9,299 nt of DNA from the NCBI GenBank assembly GCA_041559015.1, contig JBFFED010000050.1, positions 1-9,299 of the forward strand. Reading direction: 5' to 3'. This stretch comes from COMBO-56-21 sp041559015. Lineage in GTDB: Archaea; Thermoplasmatota; Thermoplasmata; UBA10834. Within the stretch, counting starts at the first letter, position 1; each line of letters begins with the position of its first letter. Of the stretch, positions 1 to 6,175 are shown piece after piece. The notes below the pieces were generated by a model. It did no database searches, was not told the DNA's origin, and was given only the letters and a program-made list of their open reading frames with translations. The position numbers and the translations under genes were made by a program.

Positions 1-1741
1 CGGCTACAACATCGACGGGTTCGACATCCCGCAGATCATCAAGAGAGCCGCGGTACTTGGGCTTCCGGAGATGTCCTGGGGCAGGTACCCGGGCTCCCTC
101 AGCCAGCGCAACAACCGGTTCTGGTGGACCGAGGGCAGGATCATAGCGGACGCCTGGTGGTCCGTGAAGAAGGTCCTCAAGCCGAAGCAAGAGACCCTGA
201 ACGCCGTGGCCAGGCAACTCCTGGGGGAGGAGAAGCACGATGTGGACCCCAAGAAGATGGACGAGGAGTGGGCCCAGGACAAGCTGAGGGTCATGAAGTA
301 CTGCGAGCACGACTCGATGCTCGCACTGAGGATAATGGAGCGGATTGCGATTCTTCAGAGGAGCATGGACCTCGCCACCGTCTCCAAGCTGCCCCTTGAT
401 GATGTCGTGAACGGCACCACATCGCAACTCGTGGACTCCATACTCATAAGGGAGGCGGACAGGGAGAAGGTCGCTGTCCCCATGACCATGCGGAGCGGCG
501 AGTCGGTCGAGATGATCGAAGGGGGTTACGTACACGAGATGACTTCTGGGCTGTACCACTGGGTCCTGACGCTCGACTTCAGGAGCATGTATCCGAGCAT
601 GATCATCTCGAAGAACATCTGCTTCACCACCTTGCACTCGGACGGGACGATCGTGTCCCCCACGGGCGCGAAGTTCCTCGACAAGGGCGTAAGGCAGGGC
701 CTGCTGCCGCGCATACTTGCGAGGCTGATGGACGAGCGGGCGGCGACCAAGAAGGACATGAAGGACGCGAAAACCCCTGAGGAGAGGGAGTACTACAACG
801 GCCTCCAGGAAGCCATCAAGATACTCATGAACTCCTTCTATGGCGTCCTCGCGTCTTCGTTCTACAGATTCACCGACCCGAAGATAGGCGCGAGCATAAC
901 CTCGTTCGCCAGAGAGGCGACCAAGGACCTGATCAAGAAGCTAGAGTCCGAGAGTCTCAAGGTCATCTACTCTGACACCGATAGCGTTTTCTTCCTGTCA
1001 CCCTACCCGAACCTCGAGGAGAGCATCAGCCTGGGGCAGCGAATCGCGGAGAGGTTCTCCTCAGGCAGCATGGTCCTCGAGTTCGAGAAGATCATGCAGC
1101 CATTCTTCTCCCACGGCATGAAGAAGAGGTACGTCGGCCGGATGGTATGGCCCCGACAGGAACTCATCATCCGGGGCTACGAGATGAGGAGGACTGATTC
1201 CTTCGACCTGCAGAGCGAGGTCCTCTCGAGAGTGTTCGAGAAGGTGCTCGACGGGGACCAGCCGGGTGCTGTGGCCTATACCAGGCAGGTGATCGACGAC
1301 CTGGTGGGCGGAAAGATAGACCCGTCTAAGCTCGTCATATCCAGGTCTGTGAGAGAGGAGAGCCAGTACAAGCAGAGCGACAGTATGATCAACGTCCGGG
1401 TCGCGAGGAAGCTCAGAGAGCTGGGATATGAGGTGGTCCCCGGCATGAAGGTCTCGTGGATAGTCACGAACAGTCGGGCGCACCCGCAGGAGTTCGAGCC
1501 GTGGGTCGAGGGGAGGCCGCTCCCTGAGAGCGTGAGGCCGGACTACAGGTACTACGCCACGAGGCTTGCGGCGACAATCGCGCGCGTCACCGACTCCTTC
1601 GGCTGGGACGAGAAGTCCTTGGTCTCTGGCGTGCAGCAGTCATCCCTCTTCAACAACGACTTCGAGAGCAAGAAGAGGGCGCGTGTCAAGGCGCAGCCCA
1701 GGAAGACCGACAAGAAGCTGAACCTGGACGATTTCATGTAG
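1..1741 (+). CDS. polB: Family B DNA polymerase (archaeal PolB), 5' end missing
   Basis: Replicative DNA polymerase with 3'-5' proofreading, cut by the window start; the first complete codon is at base 2 and about 579 residues remain. Archaeal PolB is usually near 800 residues, so the N-terminal domain and the Exo I motif lie upstream. Visible motifs in order: Exo II GYNIDGFDIP (2-31), Exo III YCEHDS (from 299), polymerase motif A DFRSMYPS (575-598), motif B KILMNSFYG (818-844), motif C YSDTDS (from 968) with the two metal-binding aspartates, and KKRYVG (1121-1138) of the thumb/primer-binding region. All catalytic residues that can be checked are intact, so the enzyme looks active. The last residues (KLNLDDFM) resemble a PCNA-binding PIP box, but the match is imperfect. 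It stands apart from the next gene, which has its own TATA box 38 bases downstream. The assignment to PolB is firm; which PolB subgroup (B1, B2 or B3) cannot be settled without the N terminus, though intact motifs argue against the inactivated B2 type. Confidence 0.97.
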   Translation, partial: GYNIDGFDIPQIIKRAAVLGLPEMSWGRYPGSLSQRNNRFWWTEGRIIADAWWSVKKVLKPKQETLNAVARQLLGEEKHDVDPKKMDEEWAQDKLRVMKYCEHDSMLALRIMERIAILQRSMDLATVSKLPLDDVVNGTTSQLVDSILIREADREKVAVPMTMRSGESVEMIEGGYVHEMTSGLYHWVLTLDFRSMYPSMIISKNICFTTLHSDGTIVSPTGAKFLDKGVRQGLLPRILARLMDERAATKKDMKDAKTPEEREYYNGLQEAIKILMNSFYGVLASSFYRFTDPKIGASITSFAREATKDLIKKLESESLKVIYSDTDSVFFLSPYPNLEESISLGQRIAERFSSGSMVLEFEKIMQPFFSHGMKKRYVGRMVWPRQELIIRGYEMRRTDSFDLQSEVLSRVFEKVLDGDQPGAVAYTRQVIDDLVGGKIDPSKLVISRSVREESQYKQSDSMINVRVARKLRELGYEVVPGMKVSWIVTNSRAHPQEFEPWVEGRPLPESVRPDYRYYATRLAATIARVTDSFGWDEKSLVSGVQQSSLFNNDFESKKRARVKAQPRKTDKKLNLDDFM

Positions 1742-1778
1742 CTCGGGAAGCATTCCGTTGCTCAGAAGTGCAATAATC

Positions 1779-1788
1779 TTTATATATA
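1779..1788 (+). promoter_or_regulatory. TATA box of the DUF134 operon
   Basis: The AT-only run TTTATATATA stands out in GC-rich surroundings and matches the archaeal TATA consensus. Transcription would be expected about 25 bases downstream of its centre, near 1808, giving a leader of roughly 30 bases before the GTG at 1841. No stronger candidate lies between the polymerase stop and that start. Confidence 0.75.
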
Positions 1789-1840
1789 TGTGCACACACT
1801 AGACAAAATGTTTATGTGATGGCGCGCACTATAGCTTATT

Positions 1841-2170
1841 GTGTACGCTCCAGGACGCGGCAGACGCAGAGGAAGGAGATGGATCGACTGGGTTCCTCCG
1901 GCGGATCTCTACTATCCCAGGGTGGCCCCGGGGTCTCCCATGGGCATGGTCAGGATATCCATCGAGGAGGTCGAGGCGCTTCGACTCGTGGACCTTCTCA
2001 GCCTGACCCAGGGGGAGGCAGCGCAGAAGATGGGCGTCTCGAGGAGAACCCTTTGGAGGGACCTGTCTTCAGCCCGCAAGAAGCTGGTCGAGGCCCTGAT
2101 CAACGGGTGGGCGATCCAGATATCCGGAGGCGACTATGCGTTCAGGGGGAGCGGGCAGGAGAAGAGGTGA
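1841..2170 (+). CDS. DUF134 (UPF0251) family helix-turn-helix protein
   Basis: A 109-residue predicted DNA-binding protein. The N terminus is Arg/Gly-rich (residues 5-13), followed by the family core: VRISIEEVEALRLVDLLSL (about 37-55) and a sigma-70 region 4-like helix-turn-helix around residues 55-83, containing QGEAAQKMGVSRRTLWRDL. It ends with a short INGWAIQISGG segment, as DUF134 proteins do. The GTG at 1841 is chosen because an in-frame TAG lies at 1832 and no ATG or TTG falls between; an ATG at 1816 is in another frame. The gene starts about 30 bases below the predicted transcription start and shows no clear Shine-Dalgarno site. Its stop overlaps the ribosome site of the next gene (AGGTGA, 2165-2170), so the three genes look like one operon that this protein may autoregulate (inference). 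In other genomes DUF134 genes often sit near DUF5320 and NifX/NifB-type Fe-S genes (known association, from memory). Its target and signal are unknown. Confidence 0.9.
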   Translation: MYAPGRGRRRGRRWIDWVPPADLYYPRVAPGSPMGMVRISIEEVEALRLVDLLSLTQGEAAQKMGVSRRTLWRDLSSARKKLVEALINGWAIQISGGDYAFRGSGQEKR

Positions 2171-2174
2171 ACGG

Positions 2175-2477
2175 ATGATAGGCGGATACGGAAGGGGCTG
2201 GAGGCACAGGAGGATGTACTATGCCACGGGCGTCCCAGGGTACGGACGGGGCAGATGCTCCTGGGCATGTCCACCGCCAGTGCCACCCGATGCGGGCTGC
2301 TCAGAGCTCCGGCCGGGCCCTATGGTGCCCTGCGGGCCGATGGTCCAGGTCTTGAGCGAGCAGGACGAGGTGAAGATGCTGGAAGAGGAAGAGCAGCTCC
2401 TCAGGATGGAGCTGGAGGAGCTCACGGCTGCTATACAGCAGCTGAAGGATAAACTGGAAATGGAGGTGAAGAAGTAA
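2175..2477 (+). CDS. Small Gly/Arg-rich protein with coiled-coil tail (DUF5320-like)
   Basis: A 100-residue protein of unknown function. The head (residues 1-27) is rich in Gly, Arg and aromatic residues (GYGRGWRHRRMYYATGVPGY). A Cys/Pro-rich middle follows, with cysteines at 28, 32, 42 and 53. Residues about 61-100 form a Glu/Leu/Lys heptad-like stretch that should be a coiled coil. The architecture parallels the next gene and the head resembles proteins seen beside DUF134, so I call it DUF5320-like; this is weaker than for its neighbour. The ATG at 2175 is preceded by GAGGTGA (2164-2170), which overlaps the DUF134 stop, four bases upstream. The stop TAA overlaps the next ATG by one base, indicating translational coupling. 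The four cysteines could bind metal or an Fe-S cluster, but nothing proves it. There is no signal peptide or membrane segment, so it is probably cytoplasmic. Confidence 0.8.
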   Translation: MIGGYGRGWRHRRMYYATGVPGYGRGRCSWACPPPVPPDAGCSELRPGPMVPCGPMVQVLSEQDEVKMLEEEEQLLRMELEELTAAIQQLKDKLEMEVKK

Positions 2478-2866
2478 TGCCATGGGGAGACAGGACAGGC
2501 CCTTGGGGCTATGGTCCCAGAACAGGCCGGGGAATGGGTTTCTGCTCAGGATACTCGGCCCCTGGCTACATGAACCCCTACAGCCCCGGCGGTGTACGCT
2601 GGGGTGGCATAAGCCGCGGCTGGGGAAGAGGCCGCGTGTTCGGCAGGGGCAGAGGCATGGGTCCTGGAAGAGGCTGGGCCCAGATGAACCCGTATATCTA
2701 TCCTGTTGGTCCGGTTCGGCCCACCTCGGCCATGGGACCTGGCGCCTACGGTTCGAAGGAGGACGAGATGGCCTACCTCGAGGACATGAAGAAGTCCATC
2801 GAGGAAGAGCTGGAAGGGATCAAGCAGCGGCTGAAGGAGCTGTCCGAGGCCAATAAGGAGAAGTGA
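2477..2866 (+). CDS. DUF5320 domain protein
   Basis: A 129-residue protein beginning MPWGDRTGPWGYGPRTGRG, the hallmark N-terminal pattern of DUF5320 (MPxGDxTGPxGxGPxTGRG). Residues 1-70 are almost entirely Gly, Arg, Pro and aromatics with one Cys at 23, suggesting a flexible, basic, low-complexity head. Residues about 95-129 (charged, with Leu/Met/Ile spacing, ending KELSEANKEK) should form a coiled coil. Function is unknown. The ATG overlaps the previous stop by one base and follows a strong Shine-Dalgarno sequence GGAGGTGAAG (2462-2471), so it is co-translated with the preceding protein. The two share the head-plus-coil design and may pair through the coils (inference). DUF5320 genes commonly lie near dinitrogenase-cofactor (NifX/NifB-like) or Mrp/NBP35-type genes (from memory); none is visible here. 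A strong hairpin begins 11 bases after the stop, closing the operon. Confidence 0.9.
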   Translation: MPWGDRTGPWGYGPRTGRGMGFCSGYSAPGYMNPYSPGGVRWGGISRGWGRGRVFGRGRGMGPGRGWAQMNPYIYPVGPVRPTSAMGPGAYGSKEDEMAYLEDMKKSIEEELEGIKQRLKELSEANKEK

Positions 2867-2876
2867 TCTCTCCAAG

Positions 2877-2901
2877 ACAGCCGCCAGGACCTGGCAGCTG
2901 T
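2877..2901 (+). terminator. Hairpin after the DUF134/DUF5320 operon
   Basis: The 12-base arm ACAGCCGCCAGG (2877-2888) is followed, after one base, by CCTGGCAGCTGT (2890-2901). It folds as a stem of 11 positions with one C-A mismatch and a three-base loop. It starts 11 bases after the DUF5320 stop codon. No T run follows, so it may be a 3'-end stabiliser or processing structure rather than a true terminator. Confidence 0.5.
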
Positions 2902-2943
2902 TCAAACACGTTCTGCGTCGCTGGTGGCCGCTGGCCTCAGCAC

Positions 2944-2952
2944 TTTTAAATA
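2944..2952 (+). promoter_or_regulatory. TATA box of the L15e gene
   Basis: TTTTAAATA is the only AT-rich, TATA-like stretch between the DUF5320 gene and L15e. It predicts transcription from about 2970-2975, giving a leader of about 80 bases before the ATG at 3053, long for an archaeal gene. That leader contains the hairpin at 2981-3001. Confidence 0.6.
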
Positions 2953-2980
2953 CAGCTACTCGTTTGCTCTGCTCGCAGCG

Positions 2981-3001
2981 GCGAGACCGCCTCGGTCTCG
3001 C
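2981..3001 (+). promoter_or_regulatory. Perfect hairpin in the L15e leader
   Basis: GCGAGACCG (2981-2989) and CGGTCTCGC (2993-3001) are perfect complements of nine bases around a CCT loop. The element lies just downstream of the predicted transcription start. An alternative five-base stem, CTCGC (2972-2976) with GCGAG (2981-2985), would exclude it. This suggests a structured mRNA leader, possibly for feedback by a ribosomal protein (inference); no T run makes a terminator unlikely. Confidence 0.5.
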
Positions 3002-3052
3002 ATGGGGATGTGCGCACACGCGTGAACCCGGAAACGGCTGGATGTGAACAAG

Positions 3053-3763
3053 ATGGTAGAAGAGGCTGAGAAGGCTCCTCCGAAGAAGGAGCGCAAGGTC
3101 AAGGCGCCGGTCGAGGCGCCAGCCCCGGCAACGCCAGAGGCGAACGCCGCGGAGACCAAGAAGGGCGGTCCCACCCCGAACATGTATCATTTCATGGGTG
3201 AGGCCTGGAAGGACTTGGAGAGCGACGAGATGAGGGCGCTCATGTGGCAGCGCCTGGTCGACTGGAGGAAGGAGGGCACCTTCGTCAGGGTCGACAAACC
3301 CCTCAGGCTGGACAAGGCTAGATCCCTGGGCTACAGGGCCAAGCAGGGCTTCGTGGTCGTCAGGGCGAAGGTCAGGAAGGGCGGCCTGAGAAAGCACAGA
3401 ATCAGGAAGGGGCGCAAGCCGAAGAGGAAGGGTATCCTCAAGATGACCATGAAGAAGAACATACAGAGGATAGCCGAGGAGAGGACCGCGAAGCGCCACC
3501 CGAACCTCGAAGTCCTGGCATCGTACTGGGTCGGAGAGGACGGCCGGCACAAGTGGTACGAGGTCATCATGGTCGACCCCAACAGCCCAGTCATAAGGGC
3601 CGACCCCAAGATCAACTGGATCTGCTCGAGCAAGCACGCGAACCGGGCGAACAGGGGACTGACGCCCGCGGGCAAGAAGGGCAGGGGCCTCGTGCGGACA
3701 AGGGGCATGGGCGCCGAGAAGAACAGGCCTTCCCTGAGGGCGCACGACAGAAAGGGGACCTAG
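3053..3763 (+). CDS. rpl15e: Large-subunit ribosomal protein L15e
   Basis: Structural protein of the 50S subunit, found in archaea and eukaryotes but not bacteria. Family signatures are clear: MYHFMGEAWKD (residues 44-54), RLDKARSLGYRAKQGFVVVR, the basic GLRKHRIRKGRKPKRKG stretch, RHPNLEVLASYWVGEDGRHK, then VDPNSPVIRADPKINWI and GLTPAGKKGRGL. Most L15e proteins begin at the MYH position (base 3182 here). This frame stays open for 43 more codons upstream, adding a Lys/Ala/Pro/Glu-rich extension. I chose the ATG at 3053 because GGATGTGA (3040-3047) sits five bases before it; an in-frame GTG at 3044 is an alternative, and initiation at 3182 remains possible though its upstream site is poor. The body and C terminus look complete. 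It has its own promoter and leader hairpin and ends convergently, its TAG overlapping the stop of the minus-strand gene. Confidence 0.96.
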   Translation: MVEEAEKAPPKKERKVKAPVEAPAPATPEANAAETKKGGPTPNMYHFMGEAWKDLESDEMRALMWQRLVDWRKEGTFVRVDKPLRLDKARSLGYRAKQGFVVVRAKVRKGGLRKHRIRKGRKPKRKGILKMTMKKNIQRIAEERTAKRHPNLEVLASYWVGEDGRHKWYEVIMVDPNSPVIRADPKINWICSSKHANRANRGLTPAGKKGRGLVRTRGMGAEKNRPSLRAHDRKGT

Positions 3764-4617
3764 GCGCGGATCCTGGTCAGCAAACCCATTATCTCTTCTT
3801 CATTCATGCCTACCAGAGGATGGAAGACTGGCAGGTCGCCTTTGGGGGACCCGGCGCTATCCAGGTCACCGAGCCTCATCGGGAGGGCTATCCCCATGCA
3901 CTGGTTCTCCGCTGCCGCTGCGAAGAGGTCCGTTCGTCTGTCCATCGACCTCAGGTTGGGGTACCAGTTCCGCAGAGAGGCGATGAGGTCCTGGTCGTCG
4001 CACATCAGGAGCACACTGCATCCGCGTTTCATCATCAGCCAGGCGGACGCCATCCCAGTCTCCGAGGGCACGTCGCAGAGCACTCGTCCCTGGGTGCCAA
4101 GGGGCATGCCCCCGGGCCCAGAGAGGGCCGAGCTGAAGAGATATGCCGTCTTCTCCCTGACCTCTACCGATATCTCGACGTCCGGGTCGTCAAGGTCGAC
4201 CCTGGTCTCCAGGCCCCTGCAAGCTGTCAGGACCGCCTCCCCGAGCTCTCCGGCGAGGCTCTGGCTTGTGTAAGGGTGGTTGCCGGACCTCCTGGCCCGG
4301 ATGGCGAACGACGCGCCCTTGAACATGAGCGGTCGGGCGAACTCCACTACCGCCCGCCTGAGCGAGTCAAGGTCGCTCGTTACCGGCGTCGCGGGGCTGA
4401 AGGAGACGATCCCGAAGGTCCTGGATAGCATCTCGCAGCTCCTGCGCCAGTCGTCGGAGTCGATGAACAGCCTGCCCCTCATCTGGGTGATTATGCACTG
4501 GACCCCGGCAAGGGAGTGCCTGGTCCTGATGTCCTTGATCAGCTGCTGCTCGAAGCGCCTCCTCACGGATTCGCTCTTGAGCCCTATCTCCCCGTACCTG
4601 ATGAGCAGCGTGGGCAT
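3760..4617 (-). CDS. ThiI-like protein: NFLD-THUMP with degenerate, truncated PP-loop domain
   Basis: A 285-residue relative of tRNA 4-thiouridine sulfurtransferase ThiI, normally about 380-480 residues. Residues 1-60 match the NFLD region (LLIRYGEIGLKS at 4-15, RGRLFI at 47-52). Residues about 65-165 are a THUMP RNA-binding domain (FAIRARRSGNHPYTSQSLAG). The linker SGPGGMPLGTQGRVL leads, as in ThiI, to the PP-loop ATPase domain, but the ATP-binding SGGxDS signature is absent: CDVPSETGMAS occupies residues 181-191 before the conserved AWLMMKRGC. The cysteine pair expected near residues 224-232 in archaeal ThiI is also absent. The protein ends soon after FHPLVGMNEEEI, missing the end of the domain. 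It should therefore bind tRNA or RNA but not adenylate or thiolate it (inference). The frame is long and open with conserved neighbours, so it looks maintained rather than a pseudogene. The ATG at 4617 is the only good start; TTTATC (4644-4649, minus strand) about 30 bases upstream implies a nearly leaderless mRNA. Confidence 0.85.
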   Translation of the reverse strand: MPTLLIRYGEIGLKSESVRRRFEQQLIKDIRTRHSLAGVQCIITQMRGRLFIDSDDWRRSCEMLSRTFGIVSFSPATPVTSDLDSLRRAVVEFARPLMFKGASFAIRARRSGNHPYTSQSLAGELGEAVLTACRGLETRVDLDDPDVEISVEVREKTAYLFSSALSGPGGMPLGTQGRVLCDVPSETGMASAWLMMKRGCSVLLMCDDQDLIASLRNWYPNLRSMDRRTDLFAAAAENQCMGIALPMRLGDLDSAGSPKGDLPVFHPLVGMNEEEIMGLLTRIRA

Positions 4618-4733
4618 TTCCCTCTGCCATGACGGTCGCTCATGATAAATCTTGACACCTCGTCTGGATGCGGAAGCAAAACATCAATTAGGTGTTCGAC
4701 ATTCGGTAATTCGAAGAGCCGAAGAGGGGTATA
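4618..4733. promoter_or_regulatory. Divergent promoter region between the ThiI-like gene and aminotransferase 1
   Basis: These 116 bases separate two divergently transcribed genes. On the minus strand AGATTTATC (4644-4652) is a candidate TATA box for the ThiI-like gene. On the plus strand the AT-rich run AAAACATCAATTA around 4677-4690 is the best, but weak, TATA candidate. An inverted repeat TTCGA (4695-4699) / TCGAA (4711-4715) lies between it and the TTG start and could be an operator. GAGGGGT (4724-4730) is the ribosome site of the plus-strand gene. Confidence 0.4.
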
Positions 4734-6092
4734 TTGAACACCAATCGAAAGACGAAGGTTTCTTTGAAAAAGACGTGTGAGCCCCCCGGACCGAAGGCGA
4801 AGATGTGGGTCAAGAGAGACAACCTGGTTCTCTCCCCGTACAACCGGCCCTACTACTATCCGATGGTGGTCGAGAAGGGCCGCGGGTGCATCATCGAGGA
4901 TGTCGACGGGAACGAATACATCGACTTCAACAGCGGTCTCGGGGCGATGAACGTCGGCCACTGCCACCCGGAAGTGGTCAAGGCCATAAGCGAGCAGTCC
5001 AAGAGGCTGCTGCACTACTCGTACACGGACTTCTACTACCGGTACGCGGTGGAGCTCGGGGAGAAGCTGAGCAAGATAACGCCAGGGAGCTTCCCCAAGA
5101 AGGTGTTCCTGAGCGGCAGCGGCGCTGAGAGCATAGAGGCGTTCGCGAAGGTGACCAGGTGGCACTCGAAGCGCCCGTTGTTCCTTGCGTTCACGGGTGC
5201 GTTCCATGGGAGGTCCATGGGGGCACTGAGCTTCACAGCCAGCTCGATCGTCCAGAAGGCGAGGTACTTCCCGACGATGCCCGGGGTGGAGCACGTGCCG
5301 TACGCGTACTGTTACAGGTGCCCGTACAAGCTCACCTTCCCAGACTGCAACTACTGGTGCGTGGACTTCATCGAGGACTGGGTCTTCAAGAAGTTCGTGC
5401 CGCCCAAGGAAGTCGCAGCGCTCCTGATAGAGCCGATCCAGGGCGAGGGAGGGTACATCGTCCCGCCGAAGGACTACCACAGGCGCCTCAAGAAGCTCAT
5501 GGACAAGTACGGCATTCTCTACGCAGTCGACGAGGTCCAGTCCGGAATGGGCAGGACCGGGAAGTGGTGCGCCATCGAGCACTGGGGCGTGACACCCGAC
5601 ATCGTCTGCATGTCAAAGGCCCTCGGAGGAGGGATATCCCTCGGGGCGACCATAGGCCGAGCGGAGATATACGACTGGGATGCGGGCAGCCACTGCACCA
5701 CCCTTGGCGGCACGCCCGTGGCGTGCGAGGCATCTCTGGCGACGATGCGGATTATCGAGAAGGAAAAGCTGAAGGAGAACGCCACGAAGCAAGGCGAGTA
5801 CGCCATGAAGAGGCTCAGGGAGTGGGTCGATGAGTACGAGATCATCGGCGATGTCAGGGGCAAGGGCCTCATGATAGGCGTCGAGGTCATCAAGGACAAG
5901 AAGAGCAGGGAGCAGGACGGGGACATGGCGCACGAGATCATCCACCGCGCCTGGAAGAAAGGCCTTGTCGCGATAGGGGCAGGGGAGAACTGCTTCAGGA
6001 TCGCCCCGCCGCTGGTGATAACGCGGGACATACTTGATGCTGGCCTGGACATGCTCGAGGCGACTGTTAAGGAGGTCGTCAAGAAGCGCTGA
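4734..6092 (+). CDS. Class III PLP aminotransferase 1 (4-aminobutyrate/omega-amino acid type)
   Basis: A 452-residue fold-type I, PLP-dependent enzyme that moves an amino group between an amino acid (likely an omega-amine such as GABA, beta-alanine or ornithine) and a keto acid. Visible motifs: DVDGNEYIDFNSGLGAMNVGH (56-76), phosphate-binding GSGAES (128-133), AFHGR (156-160), EPIQGEGG (233-240), the PLP-ring aspartate in VDEVQSG (D266), the Schiff-base lysine in SKALGGG (K295), and GTP in LGGTPVACEA. Length and motifs are complete. Cysteines 193, 196, 205 and 209 form C-x2-C-x8-C-x3-C. The TTG at 4734 is chosen because GAGGGGT (4724-4730) is three bases upstream and the next ATG (codon 24) would cut off the EPPGPK segment shared with aminotransferase 2. 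Close archaeal relatives include GABA and ornithine aminotransferases and amino-acid racemases, so the exact substrate is open. It is followed by its own hairpin, then a paralogous gene, with a dehydrogenase further on. Confidence 0.92.
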   Translation: MNTNRKTKVSLKKTCEPPGPKAKMWVKRDNLVLSPYNRPYYYPMVVEKGRGCIIEDVDGNEYIDFNSGLGAMNVGHCHPEVVKAISEQSKRLLHYSYTDFYYRYAVELGEKLSKITPGSFPKKVFLSGSGAESIEAFAKVTRWHSKRPLFLAFTGAFHGRSMGALSFTASSIVQKARYFPTMPGVEHVPYAYCYRCPYKLTFPDCNYWCVDFIEDWVFKKFVPPKEVAALLIEPIQGEGGYIVPPKDYHRRLKKLMDKYGILYAVDEVQSGMGRTGKWCAIEHWGVTPDIVCMSKALGGGISLGATIGRAEIYDWDAGSHCTTLGGTPVACEASLATMRIIEKEKLKENATKQGEYAMKRLREWVDEYEIIGDVRGKGLMIGVEVIKDKKSREQDGDMAHEIIHRAWKKGLVAIGAGENCFRIAPPLVITRDILDAGLDMLEATVKEVVKKR

Positions 6093-6140
6093 CCTGGCAA
6101 CCGGCTTCTCAGTCCAGGTCTCAACAAACCCTTTGCTTTT
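6091..6140 (+). terminator. Hairpin plus T-rich stretch after aminotransferase 1
   Basis: GACCTGG (6091-6097) pairs perfectly with CCAGGTC (6114-6120) around a 16-base loop; the first arm overlaps the TGA stop. CTTTGCTTTT (6131-6140) follows. Archaeal termination depends mainly on T-rich runs, so partial termination or mRNA 3'-end formation is plausible. Readthrough into aminotransferase 2 is likely too, since no clear TATA box precedes that gene. Confidence 0.4.
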
Positions 6141-6175
6141 CAGGTTCAGGGGGAGCGTAAACGGAGTGAGATAAC

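Noticed and set aside
1742..1760. Small GGAA/TTCC hairpin after the polymerase gene
   Set aside because: The stem is only four pairs and no T run follows, too weak to call a terminator.
1816..2178. An ATG-started frame at 1816 overlapping the DUF134 gene
   Set aside because: It is out of frame with the DUF134 domain and its translation is Gly/Arg/Gln-rich with no recognisable motif; the GTG frame at 1841 carries the helix-turn-helix.
2546..3745. A long (399-codon) open frame on the minus strand across the DUF5320 and L15e genes
   Set aside because: It is antisense to two well-supported genes, crosses their promoter and hairpins, and its residue make-up (Leu/Arg/His/Pro-rich) is what GC-rich antisense reading produces; no family resemblance is seen.
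4584..5582. A 332-codon minus-strand open frame across the divergent promoter and aminotransferase 1
   Set aside because: It is antisense to a clear aminotransferase, overlaps the start of the ThiI-like gene in another frame, and has the same low-information Val/Leu/Arg/His composition.
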